Source: DAOTEJ01 sp035454085
GTDB lineage: Bacteria > Pseudomonadota > Gammaproteobacteria > Burkholderiales > Burkholderiaceae_F
DNA length: 64,000 nucleotides
Assembly: GCA_035454085.1 (NCBI GenBank)
Contig: DAOTEJ010000004.1
Coordinates: forward strand, 1 to 64,000
Direction of reading: 5' to 3'
A program made the translations under genes and the position numbers. The notes under the pieces were generated by a model. It searched no databases and was not told where the DNA came from. It worked only from the letters and a program-made list of their open reading frames with translations. Position 1 is the first letter of the stretch. Every line of letters begins with the position of its first letter. Shown here one piece after another: positions 44,891 through 53,932 of the stretch.

Positions 44891-45559
44891 ATGAAGATCA
44901 TCGCCAGCAAGCGTGAAGCGCAAGGAACGGGTGCGAGCCGCCGCCTGCGTCACGCCGACCTCGTCCCGGGCATCGTCTACGGCGGCAAAGCCGAGCCGAC
45001 CTCCATCGAGACCTCGCACAACGAACTCTTCCACGCCCTGCGCAAGGAAAAGTTCCACGCCTCGGTGCTCGCCCTCGAACTCGACGGCAAGGAAGAGCGC
45101 GTCCTGCTGCGCGCCTTCCAGATGCATCCCTGGAAGCCCCAGGTCATGCACGTCGACTTCCAGCGCGTGGCCGAGGACGAGAAGCTGCACATGAAGGTGC
45201 CGCTGCACTTCACCGGCCAGGAAGACTCGCCCGCGGTGAAGGCCTCTCAGGGCCTGGTGAGCCACGTCAAGACCGAGATCGAGATCGCCTGCCTGCCGCG
45301 CGACCTGCCCGAGTTCATCACCGTCGACCTCTCGGCGCTCAAGGGCAACGAGACCGTGCGCGTGCTCGACATCAAGCTGCCCGAGGGCGTGAGCGCCGTG
45401 CTCAAGGGCAAGGAGAACCCGGTCCTGGTGAGCGTCACCATCAAGGGTGGCACCGCCGAGGAAGAGACCGGTGCGCCCGTGGCCGCCGCCGAAGTGCCGG
45501 CCACGGCCCAGAAGGCTCCGGCCGCGGCGCCTGCGCCGGCCGCGGCAAAGAAGAAGTAA
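44891..45559 (+). CDS. rplY: 50S ribosomal protein bL25 (CTC/TL5 type)
   Basis: Binds 5S rRNA in the large ribosomal subunit. The 222-residue long form has the L25 domain (MKIIASKREAQGTGASRRLR, VPGIVYGGKAEPTSIE) and the C-terminal CTC domain (HVDFQRVAEDEKLHMKVPLH, FITVDLSALKGNETVRVLD). An Ala/Pro/Lys-rich tail is added. AGGAG precedes the ATG, and a strong terminator follows. The prs–rplY order is conserved. Confidence 0.96.
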   Translation: MKIIASKREAQGTGASRRLRHADLVPGIVYGGKAEPTSIETSHNELFHALRKEKFHASVLALELDGKEERVLLRAFQMHPWKPQVMHVDFQRVAEDEKLHMKVPLHFTGQEDSPAVKASQGLVSHVKTEIEIACLPRDLPEFITVDLSALKGNETVRVLDIKLPEGVSAVLKGKENPVLVSVTIKGGTAEEETGAPVAAAEVPATAQKAPAAAPAPAAAKKK

Positions 45560-45581
45560 GCCGATCCTTCCAGATCGTTCG

Positions 45582-45619
45582 AGGCCCGAGGGTCCCTGCC
45601 CTCGGGCCTTTCCGTTTTC
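45582..45619 (+). terminator. Rho-independent terminator of rplY
   Basis: AGGCCCGAGGG and CCCTCGGGCCT form a perfect 11-bp stem with a six-base loop, followed by TTCCGTTTTC. It lies 22 bases after the rplY stop, isolating the prs–rplY transcript from the helicase gene. Confidence 0.92.
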
Positions 45620-45712
45620 TCGGCGTCGGTGCCCCGCATCGATCCCGCTGGCGCGCATCCCGCGCCCCGCCTGCCGCGCATGTTGCCGGCACGATTGCCC
45701 GAGGAGGGCCGC

Positions 45713-47503
45713 ATGAACACTCCCCCCACCGACGCCGGCTTCGGCACCCTGGGTCTGGAACCCGCGCTCTTGGGCGCACTGTCCGCCCTCGGCTACGAGG
45801 AACCCACGCCCATCCAGAGCCAGGCCCTGCCGGCGCTGCTCGAGGGCCGCGACGTCCTGGGCCAGGCAGCCACCGGCACGGGCAAGACCGCCGCCTTCGC
45901 GCTTCCCATGCTGCAGCGCTACGCCCTGGGGCAGGAGCGCTCGGCCGCGCCGCGCGTGCTGGTGCTCGTGCCCACCCGCGAACTGGCGATGCAGGTGAGC
46001 GAGGCCTTCCACAGCTACGGGGCGAAGCTCGGTGCCGTGGTGCTGCCGATCTATGGCGGCCAGGAGTTCGGCCGGCAGGTCACCGCGCTGCGGCGGGGCG
46101 TGCATGTCGTCGTGGCCACGCCGGGACGGGCGCTGGACCACCTGCGCCGCGGCACGCTCGACCTGTCCAAGGTCGGCGCCATCGTGCTCGACGAGGCCGA
46201 CGAAATGCTCGACATGGGCTTCGCCGAGGACATCGAGCTGCTGTTCGACGCCCTGCCCGATGGCCACCAGACGGCGCTGTTCTCGGCCACCCTGCCCCCT
46301 CGCATCGCCGCCATGGCGGACAAGCAGCTGCGCGACCCGGTGCGCATCCTGATTCCGCGCGAGAAGCTCGCCGCCGGCGAGGCGCCGCGCGTGCGCCAGG
46401 TGGCCTACGTCGTGCCCCGCGCCCACAAGGACGCGGCGCTCGGCCGCGTGCTCGACCTCGAGTCGCCCAGCCTCGCGATCGTGTTCGCGCGCACGCGCAC
46501 CGAGGTCGATGCGCTCACCGAGCGGTTGCGCGGCCGCGGCTACCAGGTCGAGGCGCTGCACGGCGGCTTGTCGCAGGACCAGCGCGACCGCGTGATGAAG
46601 CGCGCGCGCGCCAACGCGGTCGACGTGCTGGTGGCCACCGACGTGGCGGCACGCGGCATCGACATCGACCACCTGAGCCACGTGGTCAACTACGACGTGC
46701 CCGCCTCGCCCGAGGCCTACACGCACCGCATCGGCCGCACCGGGCGCGCCGGGCGCGAGGGCGTGGCCATCACCCTGCTCGAGCCGCGCGAGCACCGCCT
46801 GCTGCGCAACATCGAGGCGATGACGCGCCAGAAGGTCGACATCGCCCACGTGCCCACCGCCACCGACGTGCGCGCACGCCGGCTTGACCTCACCCGAGCC
46901 GCGCTGCGCGAGACCATCGAGAGCGGCAAGCTCGACAGCTATCGCGTGGTGGCCGAGAGCCTGGCCGAGGACTACGACGTGCTCGACGTGGCGGCCGCGG
47001 CCGTGGCCCTGGCGCACAAGGCCGCGCTCGGCGAGGAGCGCGACGAAGTCGACATCCCCCGCATCGAGCTCGACCCGCGCGGCCGGCCGCAGCGCGAGAC
47101 GCGCCCCTACGCCCCGCGCTCGCGCGAGGGCGGCGCGCCCGCCCCGTACCCGCGCGAGCCCGCCGGCGAACGCCCGCGCCGCGCCCACGAAGCCGACGCC
47201 GAGCGCCCCGCGCGAGCGCGCAAGCCGCGCGGCACGGACGCCGGCATGGTGCGCCTGTTCATCGGCGCGGGCCGCGAGGCCGGCATCCGCCCGGCGGATC
47301 TGGTGGGAGCGATCGCCAACGAGACCGGGATGGACGCGCGCCAGATCGGCGCGATCGAGATCGCCGACCGCTTCTCGCTGGTCGAGGTCGACGCCGGATC
47401 GGCGCACGAAGTGATCGAGGCGATGCGCAACACCAAGCTCAAGGGCCGCAAGGTCACGGTGCGCAAGGATCAGCCCAAGCGCGCCACCAGCGCCCGCGAG
47501 TGA
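45713..47503 (+). CDS. deaD: DEAD-box RNA helicase (DeaD/CsdA type)
   Basis: A 596-residue ATP-dependent RNA helicase, likely acting in ribosome assembly or mRNA decay. Conserved motifs are the Q motif PTPIQSQALPALLEGRDVLG, ATGTGKTAAFALP, PTRELAMQV, ATPGRALDHL, LDEADEMLDMGF, SATLP, and YTHRIGRTGRAGREG. After a variable Arg/Pro-rich linker, a DbpA/CsdA-type RNA-binding domain appears at residues 510-585 (GMVRLFIGAGREAGIRPADL). GAGGAGGG lies right before the ATG. The gene sits between rplY and pth, an unusual insertion in that conserved cluster. Confidence 0.93.
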   Translation: MNTPPTDAGFGTLGLEPALLGALSALGYEEPTPIQSQALPALLEGRDVLGQAATGTGKTAAFALPMLQRYALGQERSAAPRVLVLVPTRELAMQVSEAFHSYGAKLGAVVLPIYGGQEFGRQVTALRRGVHVVVATPGRALDHLRRGTLDLSKVGAIVLDEADEMLDMGFAEDIELLFDALPDGHQTALFSATLPPRIAAMADKQLRDPVRILIPREKLAAGEAPRVRQVAYVVPRAHKDAALGRVLDLESPSLAIVFARTRTEVDALTERLRGRGYQVEALHGGLSQDQRDRVMKRARANAVDVLVATDVAARGIDIDHLSHVVNYDVPASPEAYTHRIGRTGRAGREGVAITLLEPREHRLLRNIEAMTRQKVDIAHVPTATDVRARRLDLTRAALRETIESGKLDSYRVVAESLAEDYDVLDVAAAAVALAHKAALGEERDEVDIPRIELDPRGRPQRETRPYAPRSREGGAPAPYPREPAGERPRRAHEADAERPARARKPRGTDAGMVRLFIGAGREAGIRPADLVGAIANETGMDARQIGAIEIADRFSLVEVDAGSAHEVIEAMRNTKLKGRKVTVRKDQPKRATSARE

Positions 47504-47584
47504 GCTCCGGCGCGGGCCGGCGCCCGCGCCCGCGCTGCGGCACAATCGCGGCCCCGAGATCCCACCACCGCTGACCGTAGAACC

Positions 47585-48292
47585 GTGAGCAACACGCAAG
47601 ATCCCGGCCTGCGACTGATCGTCGGCCTGGGCAACATCGGCGCCGAGTACGAGCGCACCCGCCACAACGCCGGCTTCTGGTTCGTCGACGAACTGGCGCG
47701 CGCGCACGGTGCGCACTTCAGCGCCGACCGGAAGTTCCAGGGCGAGACCGCGCGCCTGCGCGCGGGCGGGCGCGAGGTCTGGCTGCTCAAGCCCTCGACC
47801 TACATGAACCGCTCGGGGCAGAGCGTGGTGGCGCTGGCGCTGTACTACAAGATCCTGCCGACGCAGATGCTGGTGGTGCACGACGAACTGGACCTCGCTC
47901 CGGGCGTGGCCAAGCTCAAGCGCGGCGGCGGGCACGCCGGGCACAACGGCCTGCGCGACATCCAGGCCAAGCTCAGCACCCCCGACTTCTGGCGCCTGCG
48001 GCTGGGCATCGGCCACCCGCGCAGCCTGGGCTTCACTCAGGAGGTCGCCGACTTCGTGCTGCACCCGCCCTCGCGCGAGCACGAGGCCCTGATCCTCGAG
48101 AGCATCGACCACGGCCTGGCCGCCGTGCCGGCCCTGCTCGAGGGCCAGTTCGAGCGCGCGATGATGAAGCTGCACCGCGCCGCCCCCCAGCCGGCCGCCC
48201 CCCAGCCCGCTGCACCTGCAGCCGCTCCCAAGCCTGGCGCGCCCGCCGTGCCCGGCCTGCCCACCCCGCCCACCGAGGCGCCCAAGGGCTAG
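47585..48292 (+). CDS. pth: Peptidyl-tRNA hydrolase
   Basis: Recycles tRNA by hydrolysing peptidyl-tRNA. The 235-residue protein contains IVGLGNIGAEYERTRHNAGF with the catalytic His, KPSTYMNRSGQSV, VVHDELDLAPGVAKLKRGGG and GHNGLRDI. The C-terminal 40 residues are a Pro/Ala-rich tail not found in short Pth. The start is GTG at 47585. The patatin-like gene follows six bases after the stop. Confidence 0.95.
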   Translation: MSNTQDPGLRLIVGLGNIGAEYERTRHNAGFWFVDELARAHGAHFSADRKFQGETARLRAGGREVWLLKPSTYMNRSGQSVVALALYYKILPTQMLVVHDELDLAPGVAKLKRGGGHAGHNGLRDIQAKLSTPDFWRLRLGIGHPRSLGFTQEVADFVLHPPSREHEALILESIDHGLAAVPALLEGQFERAMMKLHRAAPQPAAPQPAAPAAAPKPGAPAVPGLPTPPTEAPKG

Positions 48293-48298
48293 CGCCGC

Positions 48299-49509
48299 GT
48301 GGCCGCCGATTCGCCCAGCTTCACGATCCACGCCGGCCCGCGAGCGGCGGAGCACATCGCGCGCGAGGGCCTGCGCCCCGCCGATATCGCCTGCGTGCCT
48401 GCCGCGGCGGGCGGGCCCAAGGGGCTGGGCCTCATCCCGCTCGACCAGCGCCTGTTCGGTGGCTGGCTGGGCGACAGCCCGGTGGAGCTCATCGGCGCCT
48501 CGATCGGCGCCTGGCGCATGTGCGCCGCAGCCCAGCACGACGCCCCGGCGGCGCTCGCGCGGCTGGCCGACGCCTACGTCGCCCAGACCTATCCGCCCCG
48601 GCCCAGCGCGCAGCGCGTCAGCGCCGAGTGCCGGCTGATCGCTCGGGCGGCGCTGGGCGCGGGCCTGCTCGCGCTGCGGCCCAACGCGCGCCTGAGCGTG
48701 ATCACGGCGCGCGCCCGCGGCGCGCTCGACCGCCGCTCGGGCAAGCGCGCCTTCGCGCGGGCTGCTCTGGCCAATCTGCGCGGCCGCGCCCATCTGGCCA
48801 CGCACATGGAGCGCGTGGTCTTCGCGACCCCGGCCGCGCGCTTCCCGCGCGAGCCCTTCGACCGCTTCGGCCTGCGGCGCGTGGCGCTCAGCGCGGCCAA
48901 TGCCGAGGACGCGCTGCTGGCCTCGGGCTCGATTCCGCTGCTGGCCGCACCGGTCGATACCCCCGACGGCGCGCCTCCGGGCGACTACTGGGACGGCGGT
49001 CTGATCGACTACCACCTGCAACTGCCCTACGCGCAGCTCGACGGGCTGGTGCTGTATCCGCACTTCGTGCCGCATCTGACCGCGGGCTGGCTCGACAAGC
49101 ATCTGCCCTGGCGCGCTCACAGCCGCGCCCACCCCTGGCTGGCCAACATGGTGATGGTCGCGCCCTCGCGGGCCTTGCTCGAGCGNNNNNNNNNNNNNNN
49201 NNNNNNNNNNNNNNNNNNNNNNNNNNNNNNNNNNNNNNNNNNNNNNNNNNNNNNNNNNNNNNNNNNNNNNNNNNNNNNNNNNNNNACCCCTGGCTGGCCA
49301 ACATGGTGATGGTCGCGCCCTCGCGGGCCTTGCTCGAGCGCCTGCCCAACCGCAAGCTGCCCGATCGCCAGGACTTCTACCGCTACGGCCTGGACCACGA
49401 GCGGCGCCAGCGCGACTGGAAGCGCGCCATCGCGGAGTGCGAGCGCTTCGCGGACGAAGTCATGGCCTGGCTGGCGCGCCCCGATCCTTCGATGCTGCGA
49501 CCGCTCTAG
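48299..49509 (+). CDS. Patatin-like phospholipase family protein (split by artificial gap)
   Basis: An alpha/beta-fold acyl hydrolase of the patatin type. The oxyanion loop is in AAAGGPKGLGL, the nucleophile motif is GASIGAW (Ser in GxSxG), and WDGGLIDYH holds the likely catalytic Asp. It probably cleaves lipid acyl chains, substrate unknown. The start is GTG at 48299. A 100-N gap interrupts the gene, but the 55 bases on either side are identical. Collapsing them and the gap removes 155 bases and leaves an open frame of 351 residues ending DPSMLRPL. Confidence 0.8.
49186..49285. other. Assembly gap (100 N) flanked by identical 55-base ends
   Basis: The bases 49131-49185 before the gap and 49286-49340 after it are identical. 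This is what results when two contigs that overlap by one k-mer are scaffolded without merging. The gap is therefore probably not real sequence. Confidence 0.93.
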
Positions 49510-49571
49510 CTCGCCCCTGCGCTCGGCCGACGCCCACACCGGCCACCGCGGACGCGAGGGCAAGGTAGGCG

Positions 49572-50156
49572 CTAGGGCCGGTCGCGCTCCACTTGCGCGA
49601 GGTACTCGTCCAGTCCTGCGCGCAGCGGCTTGATCATGGTGAGCAGCGTGTGAGTGCGCTTGCCGATCGTCACCCCCTCGCGCCGCTTCACCTCGACGTA
49701 GCCGCAGCGCCGCCAGAAGGCGTGGCCGCGGGGGTTGGCGAGCACCACGCCCAAGCGCATCCAGCGCGCACCACCCGCGAGCGCCCAGGCCTCGGTGGCC
49801 GCGTAGGCCTGCGCTGCCCAGCCCGACCCGTGCAGGCGCGTAGCCGCGACGAACAGCCCCAGGTGCCACGCGCCCGGTACCAGCAGGTCCACGGCCATCG
49901 AGCCCAAGCCGTCGACCGCGCCGCGCCCATCGCGGTACAGAAACACGTGCACGCGCGAGCAGGTGAACTCGGCGGGCAGCTCTCGGTCGCGCACGAGCAC
50001 GGCGCCCTCGTCGGCGCGCGGCGCGTGGCCCTCGACCTGCAGCAGGTATTCGGGGCTGGCGGTCCAGAAATCCTGCACCGCGGGGATGTCGGCCTCGGTG
50101 GCTTCAAGCGCCCGTCCGCCGGACCAGGCAAACAGCGGCGCCGAGGCGGCGCTCAC
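49572..50156 (-). CDS. GNAT-family N-acetyltransferase
   Basis: A 194-residue Gcn5-related acetyltransferase. The fold is recognisable from ATEADIPAVQDFWTASPEYL, the central strand region VDLLVPGAWHLGLFVAATRL, the acetyl-CoA-binding stretch HGSGWAAQAYAATEAWALA, and VVLANPRGHAFWRRCGYVEV. The substrate is unknown. It overlaps the preceding acetyltransferase gene by four bases, so the two GNATs form a coupled pair. Confidence 0.8.
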   Translation of the reverse strand: MSAASAPLFAWSGGRALEATEADIPAVQDFWTASPEYLLQVEGHAPRADEGAVLVRDRELPAEFTCSRVHVFLYRDGRGAVDGLGSMAVDLLVPGAWHLGLFVAATRLHGSGWAAQAYAATEAWALAGGARWMRLGVVLANPRGHAFWRRCGYVEVKRREGVTIGKRTHTLLTMIKPLRAGLDEYLAQVERDRP

Positions 50157-50602
50157 CAGCCGCGCACCATGACCAGCTCGCCCTCGTCCTCGGCACCGGT
50201 GTAGCGAAAGCCCAGCCGCAGATAGAGCCGGGCCGCGGCCTCGTTTCCCGACACGTGCGAGAGGTAGAGCTCGCGGGCGCCCGGACGGGTGCGCACGTGA
50301 CCGACCAGCAACTCGGTCGCCCGCGCCCCGATGCCCCGGTTCTGGAAGCGCGCATCGACCATCAGGCGCCAGAGCGCGAAGTTGGATTCCTCGGGGTCGG
50401 CGCCCAGGGTCGGGTCGTAGAGCATCAGAAAGCCGGCCAATTCACCCTCGGCCTCGATCGCGCGAAACCACGCCTGCCCGCAAAAGTGGGCCTCGGCGAT
50501 CGACACCGCGTTCGGCGCGACGTGGCGCGCGCCGTCACCTGCATCGAGGCGGCAGACGGCGCGCACGCTGGCGCGGGTGACTTCAACGAGTCGGACGTCC
50601 AT
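50153..50602 (-). CDS. GNAT-family N-acetyltransferase (RimI-like)
   Basis: A 149-residue acetyltransferase with the complete core: AEGELAGFLMLYDPTLGADP, NFALWRLMVDARFQNRGIGA (acetyl-CoA pyrophosphate loop RFQNRGIG), and YLSHVSGNEAAARLYLRLGF. The substrate is unknown; small-molecule or protein targets are possible. It is the upstream member of the coupled GNAT pair and is divergent from ychF with 72 bases between starts. Confidence 0.83.
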   Translation of the reverse strand: MDVRLVEVTRASVRAVCRLDAGDGARHVAPNAVSIAEAHFCGQAWFRAIEAEGELAGFLMLYDPTLGADPEESNFALWRLMVDARFQNRGIGARATELLVGHVRTRPGARELYLSHVSGNEAAARLYLRLGFRYTGAEDEGELVMVRGW

Positions 50603-50674
50603 GGCGCGGCGGGAGATTCTCAGTCTTGCGATAATCGCAGTTTGCGCCAGCAGGCGCCTCGAAAGACAAGCACC

Positions 50675-51769
50675 ATGGGACTCAAGTGCGGCATCGTCGG
50701 TCTGCCCAACGTCGGCAAATCGACCCTCTTCAACGCCCTGACCAAGGCCGGCATCGCGGCCGAGAACTACCCCTTCTGCACGATCGAGCCCAACGTCGGC
50801 ATCGTCGAGGTGCCCGACCCGCGCCTTGCGGCCCTGGCCGCGATCGTCAAGCCGCAGAAGGTCGTGCCCGCCACGGTCGAGTTCGTGGACATCGCCGGCC
50901 TGGTGGCGGGCGCGAGCAAGGGCGAGGGCCTGGGCAACCAGTTCCTGGCCAACATCCGCGAGTGCGACGCGATCGCGCACATCGTGCGCTGCTTCGACGA
51001 CCCCAACATCGTGCACGTGGCGGGCAAGGTCGATCCGATCTCGGACATCGAAGTCATCAACACCGAACTCGCGCTCGCCGACCTCGCCACCGCCGAGAAG
51101 CAGCTTGCCAAGTACAGCAAGGTCGCCAGGAGCGGCGGCGACAAGGAGGCCGCGCGCCTCGTGGCCGTGCTCGAGAAGCTGATCCCCGCGCTCAACCAGG
51201 CGCGTCCCGCCCGCAGCGTGGACCTGTACGAGGAAGAGAAGGCCGTGATCCGCCCGCTCTTCCTGCTCACCATGAAGCCCACCATGTATGTGGCCAACGT
51301 CGAGGAGCACGGCTTCGCGGCCAACCCGCTGCTCGAGCGCGTGCGCGAGCACGCCGCGCGCGAGGGCGCGCCGGTGGTGGCCGTGTGCGCCAAGGTGGAG
51401 GCCGAGATCTCGGACCTGCCCGACGAGGACAAGGCCTTCTTCCTGGCCGACATGGGCATGGAAGAGCCCGGCCTGAATCGCGTGATCCGCGCGGGCTACA
51501 CCCTGCTGGGCCTCGAGACCTACTTCACCGCCGGGGTGAAGGAAGTGCGCGCCTGGACCATCCACCACGGCGACACCGCGCCCCAGGCCGCGGGGGTGAT
51601 CCACACCGACTTCGAGCGCGGCTTCATCCGTGCCCAGACCATCGCCTACCCCGACTTCATCGCCCACAAGGGCGAACAGGGCGCGAAGGAGGCCGGCAAG
51701 ATGCGCGCCGAGGGCAAGGAATACGTCGTGCAGGACGGCGACGTGCTCAATTTTCTGTTCAACGTCTGA
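50675..51769 (+). CDS. ychF: Redox-regulated ATPase YchF
   Basis: A 364-residue Obg-family P-loop protein that prefers ATP and binds ribosomes. Motifs are GIVGLPNVGKSTLFNALTKA, NYPFCTIEPNVGIVEVPDPR, VDIAGLVAGASKGEGLGNQF and NVEE, with a C-terminal TGS domain (TIHHGDTAPQAAGVIHTDFE, YVVQDGDVLNFLFNV). The length equals that of E. coli YchF. It is normally next to pth; here patatin-like and two GNAT genes lie in between. Confidence 0.97.
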   Translation: MGLKCGIVGLPNVGKSTLFNALTKAGIAAENYPFCTIEPNVGIVEVPDPRLAALAAIVKPQKVVPATVEFVDIAGLVAGASKGEGLGNQFLANIRECDAIAHIVRCFDDPNIVHVAGKVDPISDIEVINTELALADLATAEKQLAKYSKVARSGGDKEAARLVAVLEKLIPALNQARPARSVDLYEEEKAVIRPLFLLTMKPTMYVANVEEHGFAANPLLERVREHAAREGAPVVAVCAKVEAEISDLPDEDKAFFLADMGMEEPGLNRVIRAGYTLLGLETYFTAGVKEVRAWTIHHGDTAPQAAGVIHTDFERGFIRAQTIAYPDFIAHKGEQGAKEAGKMRAEGKEYVVQDGDVLNFLFNV

Positions 51770-51923
51770 TCGACACCGAATCGCGGCCGCTTGCGCCGGG
51801 TCAAGGCCGCGCCAGGCCGCCCGCCTACGGTGCAAGAGCGCGTGCGGCCCCTCGCCGCCGCGCGCTCATATGCGCCCGTTGGCCAGCGTCCTTTTGATCG
51901 CGCCCGCTCTTGGAGCGGGTTGG

Positions 51924-52460
51924 ATGGTGCGACTGGGTGCCCTCGCGCTCCTGATCGGCCTGGCAGGCTGCCAACCGGCACCGCCGACCGCGGCAGACCG
52001 CGCGCTCGCGGCCGGTGACTGGCACCGCTTCGAAGCCAACTTCACGGCGGCCGGCCAGCGCACCGAACTCGACCTCGGCGAGTCGCGGCACGCCGCCATC
52101 CTCGATCTGCGCGGCTCAATGCTGGTGTCGAGCGACGAGGCGCCTGCCCGCGGCTTCGGCGTCCAGGTGATCGGCTTCTCGGACACCGAGTCCGGCTTCG
52201 TGGGCCGCGCCGTGTGGACCGACGAGCGCGGCGACAAGCTCTTCAGCGCCCTGCGCGGCCAGAGCGTGCAGGGTGGCGCCCGGATCGAGGGCAGCTTCCT
52301 GGGCGGCACCGGCCGCTTTGCCGGCGCCCAGGGCAGCTACGAATTCGTGTGGCGCTTCGTCCTCGAGACCGAGGATGGCAAGGTGCAGGGGCGCGCGCAG
52401 GACGTGCGGGGACGCTTGCGGGTTGGCGGTTCGGCACCGCCCGCGGAGCGGCCGTCATGA
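51924..52460 (+). CDS. Lipoprotein of unknown function coupled to an SLC13 transporter
   Basis: A 178-residue lipoprotein. The signal peptide MVRLGALALLIGLAGCQPAP has lipobox LAGC with Cys16. The mature part has an alternating beta pattern, ending with GTGRFAGAQGSYEFVWRF. That glycine-rich repeat resembles calycin-type barrels such as allene-oxide-cyclase-like or dirigent proteins, but I do not claim the family. GGAG lies nine bases before the ATG at 51924; an in-frame ATG at 51870 would extend it. It overlaps the transporter start by four bases, suggesting a functional pair. Confidence 0.72.
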   Translation: MVRLGALALLIGLAGCQPAPPTAADRALAAGDWHRFEANFTAAGQRTELDLGESRHAAILDLRGSMLVSSDEAPARGFGVQVIGFSDTESGFVGRAVWTDERGDKLFSALRGQSVQGGARIEGSFLGGTGRFAGAQGSYEFVWRFVLETEDGKVQGRAQDVRGRLRVGGSAPPAERPS

Positions 52461-53860
52461 GCGCCCCCCTGAGGACCGTGCTCGGCGCCGCGCCCTTCGC
52501 ACTGGCCCTGGCGCTGTGGTTCATGCCCGTGCCCGCGGGCCTGGCGCCGGCGGCCTGGCACCTGTTCGCGGTGTTCGCCGCGGCCATCGCCGCGGTCGTG
52601 ATCGGCGTGCTGCCCCTGCTCACGGCCTCGGCGCTGGCGGTGGCGGCGGTGATCCTGACCGGCACGCTCAAGCCCGAGCAGGCGTTCTCGGGCTTCGCCA
52701 ACTCGAGCGTGCTGCTGGTCGTGATCGCCTTCATGGTCGCGCAGGCGGTGGTCAAGTCCGGCCTGGGCCAGCGCCTGAGCCTGATCGCCGTCAGCCTGTT
52801 CGGTCGCTCCGCGCGCGGCCTGGCCTACAGCATCGTGATCACCGACGCGCTGATCGCGCCCGCCTTCCCGAGCAACACGGCGCGCGCCGGCGTGCTCTAC
52901 CCGGTGGTGCTGTCGGTGGCACACGGCGCCGGCTCCTATCCCGAAGACCCGGCCAGGCGCCGCCTGGGCAGCTACCTCATGTACTGCGGCATGGCGAGCC
53001 TGGCGGTGTCCTCGGCGCTGTGGATGACGGCGACCTCGGCCAATCCCATCGGGGTGCAGATCGCGCGCCAGTTCGGCCTCGAGATCGGCTTCGGTAGCTG
53101 GCTGCTCACCGCCTCGGTGCCGGCCCTGCTGGCCATCGGCCTGCTGCCGATCGTGGTCGGCTGGCTCTTCCCGCCGGGCGTGGGCGCCACGCCCGAGGCG
53201 CCGGCCGCGGCGCGCGCCGAACTGGCCGGGATGGGGCCGCTGTCGCGCGCGGAGCGCATCACCGCCGCCGTGTTCGTGCTGATGGTGGCGGGCTGGGTGG
53301 TGTCGGATCCGCTCAAGCTCAACAACACGGCGATCGCCTTCGCTGGGCTGGGAGCCCTGCTGGTGGCGCGCGTGCTCACCCTCAAGGACATCTCCGGGCA
53401 GGGCGACACGCTCGTGACCTTCATCTGGCTGGCGGTGCTCTTTGCCCTGAGCGGCCAGCTCAATGCGCTCGGCTTCATGAGCTACGTGGGCGAGCGCCTC
53501 GCCCTGCGCCTGCAGGGGCTGTCGTGGCCGGCGATCTACGTGGCCCTGATTGCGCTCTACGTGCTGATCCACTACCTCTTCGTGAGCCAGTCTTCGCAGG
53601 TGCTCGCGCTGCTGGGCGTGTTCCTCGACGTGGGAATGCGCGGCGGCGTGCCTGCTCCGCTGATGGCCTACGGGCTGCTCTTCGCCAGCAGCTACTTCTC
53701 GGTGATCACGCCCCAGGCAGGCAGCCAGAACATCATCTTCGCGGCGAGCGGCTACCTCGATCAGCGTGAGCTCTATGTGAAGGGGCTGGTCATGACGCTG
53801 TTCTTCATGGCCATCTTCCTCGTGGTCGGCACCCCCTGGATCGTCCTGGTAACGCGCTAA
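52457..53860 (+). CDS. SLC13/DASS-family anion transporter
   Basis: A 467-residue inner-membrane transporter of the divalent anion:sodium symporter family, which takes up dicarboxylates, citrate or sulfate. The two re-entrant SNT-type motifs are visible: DALIAPAFPSNTARAGVLYP and, in the second half, FSVITPQAGSQNIIFAASGY. Eleven or twelve hydrophobic segments cover the rest. The ATG at 52457 overlaps the lipoprotein stop and has GGAG nearby. The substrate cannot be read from the sequence. A strong hairpin follows the gene. Confidence 0.86.
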   Translation: MSAPLRTVLGAAPFALALALWFMPVPAGLAPAAWHLFAVFAAAIAAVVIGVLPLLTASALAVAAVILTGTLKPEQAFSGFANSSVLLVVIAFMVAQAVVKSGLGQRLSLIAVSLFGRSARGLAYSIVITDALIAPAFPSNTARAGVLYPVVLSVAHGAGSYPEDPARRRLGSYLMYCGMASLAVSSALWMTATSANPIGVQIARQFGLEIGFGSWLLTASVPALLAIGLLPIVVGWLFPPGVGATPEAPAAARAELAGMGPLSRAERITAAVFVLMVAGWVVSDPLKLNNTAIAFAGLGALLVARVLTLKDISGQGDTLVTFIWLAVLFALSGQLNALGFMSYVGERLALRLQGLSWPAIYVALIALYVLIHYLFVSQSSQVLALLGVFLDVGMRGGVPAPLMAYGLLFASSYFSVITPQAGSQNIIFAASGYLDQRELYVKGLVMTLFFMAIFLVVGTPWIVLVTR

Positions 53861-53864
53861 GCTC

Positions 53865-53903
53865 GCGGCGCGCGCGCCGTCGACTGACGGTCGCGCGCGC
53901 TGC
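53865..53903. repeat. Very stable GC hairpin after the transporter gene
   Basis: An inverted repeat with a CCGTC/GACGG inner stem, a GACT loop and about twelve further pairs outward with one bulge (53865-53876 against 53892-53903). It begins five bases after the stop codon. No T tract follows, so it may be a processing or Rho-assisted end, not a classic terminator. Confidence 0.6.
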
Positions 53904-53932
53904 CGTCCTCCCTGGGCCATCAAGGATCCCGC

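Noticed and set aside
44630..49132. A minus-strand open frame of 1500 codons
   Set aside because: It runs antisense over prs, rplY, deaD, pth and the patatin-like gene, all recognised by motifs. It is His/Gln/Arg/Gly-rich, the usual mirror of GC-rich coding DNA.
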